A DNA stretch of 64,000 nt from Janibacter terrae NBRC 107853 (lineage in GTDB: Bacteria > Actinomycetota > Actinomycetes > Actinomycetales > Dermatophilaceae): assembly GCF_001591405.1 (NCBI RefSeq), contig NZ_BCUV01000002.1:1-64000 (forward strand), written 5' to 3'. Made by a program: the position numbers and the translations under genes. The notes beneath the pieces were generated by a model. It was not told the DNA's origin. It ran no database searches and saw nothing but the letters and a program-made list of their open reading frames with translations. Shown here one piece after another: positions 60,485 to 64,000 of the stretch. How positions within the stretch are numbered: position 1 is the stretch's first letter; every line of letters starts with the position of its first letter.

Positions 60485-61657
60485 TCACTTGTCGACGTCC
60501 CCGACCACGAAGAACATCGAGCCGAGCACCGAGACCATGTCGGCGACGAGGCAGCCGGGCAGCAGCTCCCGGAGCACCTGCACGTTGTTGAAGGACGCGG
60601 AGCGCAGCTTCAGCCGCCACGGTGTCTTCTCGCCGCGGGAAACCAGGTGGTAGCCGTTGAGCCCCAACGGGTTCTCCGTGGCGGTGTAGCGCTCGCCCTC
60701 GGGGACCTTGAGCACCTTGGGCAGGCGCTGGTTGACCGGGCCCCGGGGCAGGGCCCGCAGCCGTTCGACGCACGCGTCGGCCAGGTCGAGGCTGACGTGG
60801 GTCTGCTCGAGCAGCACCTCGAGGCGAGCGAGCGAGTCGCCGGCGGTGCGGGTGACGACCCGGCCGGGACCCCCTTCGCCGAAGAGCTCGCCGTACGCGA
60901 GGTACGGCGCATCGCGACGCAGGTCCAGGTCGACGCCGCTGGCCCGGGCGATCGGCCCGGACACGCCGTACGCCTCGGCGAGCGAAGGGGGGAGGACCCC
61001 GACGCCCCGCGTCCGGCCCTCGAGGATCTCGTTGCCGGAGATCAGGCTCTCCAGCTGCGGCATGCGGGCGCGCACGGCGGCGACCGCGGCGCCGACCCGG
61101 TCGAGCCAGCCGGCGGGCAGGTCCTCCTTGAGGCCGCCGACGCGGTTGAACATGAAGTGCATGCGGCCGCCGGAGATCTCCTCCATGACGGCCTGGATCT
61201 CCTCGCGCTCACGGAAGCTGTAGAAGATCGGCGTGATCGCGCCCAGCTCGAGCGGGTAGGAGCCGAGGAACATCAGGTGGTTGAGCACCCGGTTGAGCTC
61301 CGCCAGGAGCGTGCGCGCCCACGTCGCCCGCTCGGGGACCTCCATGCCGAGCATGGCCTCCACGCCGAGGACCACGCCGAGCTCGTTGCCGAAGGCCGAG
61401 AGCCAGTCGTGCCGGTTGGCGAGCACGGTGATCTGCCGGTAGTCGCGCACCTCGAAGAGCTTTTCGGCGCCCCGGTGCATGTAGCCGACGACCGGGTCCG
61501 CGGAGACGATGCGCTCGCCGTCGAGGACGACACGCAGCCGCAGGACGCCGTGGGTCGCGGGGTGCTGGGGGCCGATGTTGAGCACCATGTCCGCGCTCGC
61601 GAGCGACCCGTCGCCGACCCCCACGTCGAGGGTCCGGGTCCCCGGGGCGCTCGTCAT
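60485..61657 (-). CDS. nuoD: NADH-quinone oxidoreductase subunit D (orphan)
   Basis: The 390-residue protein matches the 49-kDa subunit of complex [57 protein letters not shown] and the C-terminal [14 protein letters not shown]-type end with a [14 protein letters not shown] tail. No other nuo gene is in the window, so it is detached from a nuo operon or a paralogue. ATG 61657 is chosen. An NDUFAF7-like methyltransferase gene lies two genes away. Confidence 0.92.
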   Translation of the reverse strand: MTSAPGTRTLDVGVGDGSLASADMVLNIGPQHPATHGVLRLRVVLDGERIVSADPVVGYMHRGAEKLFEVRDYRQITVLANRHDWLSAFGNELGVVLGVEAMLGMEVPERATWARTLLAELNRVLNHLMFLGSYPLELGAITPIFYSFREREEIQAVMEEISGGRMHFMFNRVGGLKEDLPAGWLDRVGAAVAAVRARMPQLESLISGNEILEGRTRGVGVLPPSLAEAYGVSGPIARASGVDLDLRRDAPYLAYGELFGEGGPGRVVTRTAGDSLARLEVLLEQTHVSLDLADACVERLRALPRGPVNQRLPKVLKVPEGERYTATENPLGLNGYHLVSRGEKTPWRLKLRSASFNNVQVLRELLPGCLVADMVSVLGSMFFVVGDVDK

Positions 61658-61700
61658 GCCCGCCAGTATGCGCCAGGGAAGGGGAGTCCCGCCGCTTTGG

Positions 61701-61706
61701 CACGAT
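61701..61706 (+). promoter_or_regulatory. -10 box of leaderless SGNH lipoprotein gene
   Basis: CACGAT on the plus strand, 6 bases before GTG 61713. Confidence 0.45.
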
Positions 61707-61712
61707 GGCCGG

Positions 61713-62957
61713 GTGAGGCGACCCCGGGGATCGAGGGCCGTGCGCGCCGGGTTGGTGGCCCTCGTGCTCGGCGCCACGAGCCTGTCCGGGTGCACCGACG
61801 ACGGCGACGAGCCCCGTCCGCACCTCACCGGCACAGCGAGCGTCGGTGACCGCAGCGTGCTCGACCCCTGGTACGAGGCGGCCCGCGGGTCCGACGGCGC
61901 CGCGGCCAACCTGGTCGTGCTCGGGGACTCGGTGAGCGAGGGGTACGGGCTCGAGGGTCGGCTCGAGCGCCGGTGGGGCGATCGGGTCCAGTCGCGGCTG
62001 CGCCAGCGGGCCGGCGCGCCGGCCTGCCCGAGGACACCAGGCGGCTGGCACGGCACGACGTCGCTCGTCCCCGCGGACTACCGCGCGCCGAGCCTGCCGG
62101 ACCCGCAGGTGCAGGGCCCGACCCGGCCCGCCGGCGACGTGGGTCCCGGCGGCCGTGCGCTCATCCTCGAGCCGGGCGCGGAGATCTCCTGGCGGGTGGA
62201 CGCGCACTCCTTCGACGTCGGCTACCGCACGACCGCGGGCGGTGGACCCCTGCAGGTGAGCGTCGACGGCCGGGTGCCGCTCAACGGCGTGGCCGTCTCG
62301 ACCGACTCCGCCGCGGGGGCTGGGGGCTCGGGTCAGGGGGAGCGCCGCGTGTGGTCCTCGCCCGACCTCGCCCCGGGCACGCACACGGTCACCGTCCGCA
62401 ACGCGATGCCCGCCGGCAGCGACCTCACCGCGACGGTCACCGACCTCACCCCCTTCCGCGGGGACCGCGGCCGGTGCGTCCACGTGCTCGACGCGTCGCG
62501 CTCCGGGGTCTCGGTGCGCACGATCACCCAGAGCCCCGGGTACGTGGCCGACGCGGTCTCGCTCGACCCCGACCTGCTGCTTGTGCCGCTCGGGTTCAAC
62601 GACCGGCGGGCGGAGATCGCACCGGGGGACTTCGGCCGCAGCCTCGACGAGCTGCTCGGGCAGGTGCGCGATGAGGGGTACGACGGGCCGGTGCTGCTCG
62701 TCGGCTGGTTCAACCCCGGGATCGGCAGCGTCGGACCGTCGTGGCCGGACTACCTGGCCCAGATGCGGGCCCGCACCCGGCACGCGGGCGTGAGCTACGT
62801 CGACCTGTCCGTCGTCCTGCCACGGGCCGACCCCGCGACGGGCGCCTACATCGACGCGCTGCACCCCTCCGACGTCGGCCACCAGCTGATCGCCGACGCG
62901 CTCATCGAGGTGCTGGTGCCGCGGTCGGTGGGGACGTCCGGCGTGCCACCCGGGTGA
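61713..62957 (+). CDS. SGNH/GDSL-hydrolase lipoprotein
   Basis: The 414-residue protein has a lipoprotein signal (LSGC, C27), block [13 protein letters not shown] (nucleophile S73), an inserted carbohydrate-binding-like beta domain (about 140-250) and block [13 protein letters not shown] with the Asp/His pair. It is probably an extracellular esterase acting on a polysaccharide or wall polymer. Its 3' end overlaps the convergent methyltransferase gene by 56 bases. Confidence 0.87.
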   Translation: MRRPRGSRAVRAGLVALVLGATSLSGCTDDGDEPRPHLTGTASVGDRSVLDPWYEAARGSDGAAANLVVLGDSVSEGYGLEGRLERRWGDRVQSRLRQRAGAPACPRTPGGWHGTTSLVPADYRAPSLPDPQVQGPTRPAGDVGPGGRALILEPGAEISWRVDAHSFDVGYRTTAGGGPLQVSVDGRVPLNGVAVSTDSAAGAGGSGQGERRVWSSPDLAPGTHTVTVRNAMPAGSDLTATVTDLTPFRGDRGRCVHVLDASRSGVSVRTITQSPGYVADAVSLDPDLLLVPLGFNDRRAEIAPGDFGRSLDELLGQVRDEGYDGPVLLVGWFNPGIGSVGPSWPDYLAQMRARTRHAGVSYVDLSVVLPRADPATGAYIDALHPSDVGHQLIADALIEVLVPRSVGTSGVPPG

Positions 62958-63879
62958 ACGCCCACAGGAAGTCGCCGGGTCCCGCCCCCGTGAGCGCTGC
63001 GGCCCGGGAGGCGCGGGCGAGGGCGGCGAGATAACCGGCGGGGTCGGTGCGCGCCAGCTCGAGCGGCGGTCGCGTGCCGTCGACCCCGAGCCCGCGCAGC
63101 ACCTCGCGCTGGGTCCGGACCTCGTCGGCGCCGAGCGAGTCCATCGCGACGTGCGCGGTGAGGTCGCAGGACCCGTCGGGCACGGGGGCGCAGAGCGCGC
63201 CGTCCGCGTAGCCGAGGAGGCTGCCGACCGGCGGTCGCTGCCCGCGCAGGTGCCCGTAGTCGACGGCGACGACGAGGCCCGTGCGCACCTGCGCCACGAG
63301 CGAGGCATGGGCCTCGTCGCGGGTGCGCCCGACCTCGACGCGGGTGCCGGGCGGGTGCGGGCCGGGCCACCAGCGCTCGACCCAGTCCGCGTCGGCCGGA
63401 GGAAGCGGCCCACCAGTGCTCTCGAGACCCCCGGCATCGACGTGCAGGACCCGCAGCTCACCGCGCTCGTCCGCGCGCGCCACCGGGCACGGGACGACGT
63501 CGAGCCACTCGTGCGCGAGGACGAGGGCGTCGCCGGGGCAGCCGAGGTCGGGCAGGTCGGCGCCGCCGGGGGAGACGACCCAGCCGACGCGGCCGGGCAG
63601 GTCGGCAGGGCGCGGGACGACGTCGACACCGACGAGGGTGGTCGTCGGGTCGGCCTGTGCCGCAAGGGCGCCCAGCAGCTCGCCCCGGCCGCAGGCGAGG
63701 TCGACGATCGTCGTGAGCGACTCGCGTCGCGCCAGCTCGAGCAGCGCCGCGGCGAGGACATCAGCCGCCGGTCCCTGCGCCGACGTGCCGAAGTGCCCCG
63801 CCGGGCCCTCGGGGCGACGGTAGAAGCCCCCTTCGCCGTACAGGGCGTGCGCCCACGCCTGCTCCCACGTCCGGTCCAT
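62902..63879 (-). CDS. NDUFAF7/MidA-family SAM-dependent methyltransferase
   Basis: The 325-residue protein shows the family start ALYGEGGFYRRPEGPAGHFG, SAM site VDLACGRGELLGAL, AHEWLDVVP and VAVDYGHLRG. The family includes mitochondrial NDUFAF7, which dimethylates an arginine of the complex I subunit orthologous to NuoD; nuoD is two genes away here. ATG 63879 is 6 bases after TAGGGT (leaderless). Its last 18 codons overlap the convergent SGNH gene. Confidence 0.88.
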   Translation of the reverse strand: MDRTWEQAWAHALYGEGGFYRRPEGPAGHFGTSAQGPAADVLAAALLELARRESLTTIVDLACGRGELLGALAAQADPTTTLVGVDVVPRPADLPGRVGWVVSPGGADLPDLGCPGDALVLAHEWLDVVPCPVARADERGELRVLHVDAGGLESTGGPLPPADADWVERWWPGPHPPGTRVEVGRTRDEAHASLVAQVRTGLVVAVDYGHLRGQRPPVGSLLGYADGALCAPVPDGSCDLTAHVAMDSLGADEVRTQREVLRGLGVDGTRPPLELARTDPAGYLAALARASRAAALTGAGPGDFLWAFTRVARRTSPPTAAPAPR

Positions 63880-63885
63880 GGGTCA

Positions 63886-63891
63886 ACCCTA
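63886..63891 (-). promoter_or_regulatory. -10 box of leaderless methyltransferase gene
   Basis: TAGGGT on the minus strand, 6 bases before ATG 63879. Confidence 0.6.
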
Positions 63892-63923
63892 GGGACGTGC
63901 GAAGGGGGCGACCCGCGCCCGGG

Positions 63924-63929
63924 TAGCGT
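63924..63929 (+). promoter_or_regulatory. -10 box of last, partial gene
   Basis: TAGCGT on the plus strand, 7 bases before GTG 63937. Confidence 0.5.
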
Positions 63930-63936
63930 CGGGCCG

Positions 63937-64000
63937 GTGAGCAGTCCCGAGCACCCCCGTGCACCCTCCCGCCCGACCCTGCGGATCGGGGTCGTCGGCG
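63937..64000 (+). CDS. Start of a gene cut by the window end
   Basis: GTG 63937 opens a frame of 21 codons reaching the window edge; it ends LRIGVVG, like the first strand of a Rossmann fold. Too little is visible to name it. The leaderless -10 spacing supports the start. Confidence 0.5.
   Translation, partial: MSSPEHPRAPSRPTLRIGVVG

Noticed and set aside
60485-61657. A complex I (nuo) operon
   Set aside because: Only nuoD is present; genes on both sides are unrelated to complex I subunits.

Overview
The window is a contiguous piece of a high-GC actinobacterial chromosome. Supporting signs are the very high G+C, frequent GTG starts, ATGA/GTGA stop-start overlaps and many TAnnnT boxes 6-7 bases before start codons (leaderless transcripts). 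Gene orders are also actinobacterial: the helicase/secretion (tad-like) neighbourhood with a 6C RNA beside ssd, and ppa-dacB-metalloprotease-tilS-hpt-ftsH-folE-folP-folBK-DUF3180. Overall it resembles a Micrococcales member, perhaps Intrasporangiaceae, but I cannot fix genus from sequence alone. I see no insertion sequence, prophage, integrase or CRISPR array. Gene density is high and all long genes look intact.

Layout. 1-3900: two terminator hairpins, acetyl-CoA synthetase (acs), a divergent phenylalanine 4-hydroxylase and a TetR regulator. 3921-9929 (minus): two sodium/solute symporters, each paired with a small DUF485-type membrane protein, followed upstream by a LytTR response regulator and LytS-type kinase; this looks like a sensed uptake system for acetate or pyruvate-like acids. 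9962-18112: a Fic-like protein with a degraded active site, 6C RNA, the tad-like secretion genes (ssd, tadA, tadB-like, tadC-like, DUF4244 pilin-like, two TadE-like), a LapA-like membrane protein and the DEAD/DEAH helicase with a DUF1998-type Cys cluster. 18131-28830: STAS anti-anti-sigma protein, proton-pumping pyrophosphatase, methyltransferase, lipoprotein, extradiol dioxygenase, topA, SCP2 protein and acyl-CoA synthetase. 28861-36296: pyrimidine-dimer glycosylase, serine beta-lactamase-like hydrolase, a four-gene glycine-betaine/choline ABC operon, tmk and holB.

36351-47040: secreted peptidase-like hydrolase, acyltransferase, peptidoglycan amidase, one unknown conserved-looking gene, a four-gene glycosyltransferase operon, and a four-gene envelope operon (33-aa ORF, LEA-like protein, holin-X family protein, DUF3618) preceded by a sigma-F/sigma-B-like promoter and closed by a hairpin; then tRNA-Thr(CGT). 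47075-58240: alpha/beta hydrolase, SRPBCC protein, ppa and the dacB-to-folate block, where folB and folK are one reading frame. 58233-64000: sortase-like protein and a secreted DUF6801-like protein, an orphan nuoD, an SGNH-hydrolase lipoprotein, an NDUFAF7/MidA-type methyltransferase and the first 21 codons of another gene.

The most interesting signals are: a hugely over-represented 9-mer, CGAAGGGGG/CCCCCTTCG (about 34 copies by eye); two divergent leaderless genes whose -10 boxes overlap in one palindrome (18119-18125); an orphan nuoD close to a homologue of its mitochondrial arginine methyltransferase; and the stress-promoter envelope operon with an overlooked micro-ORF.
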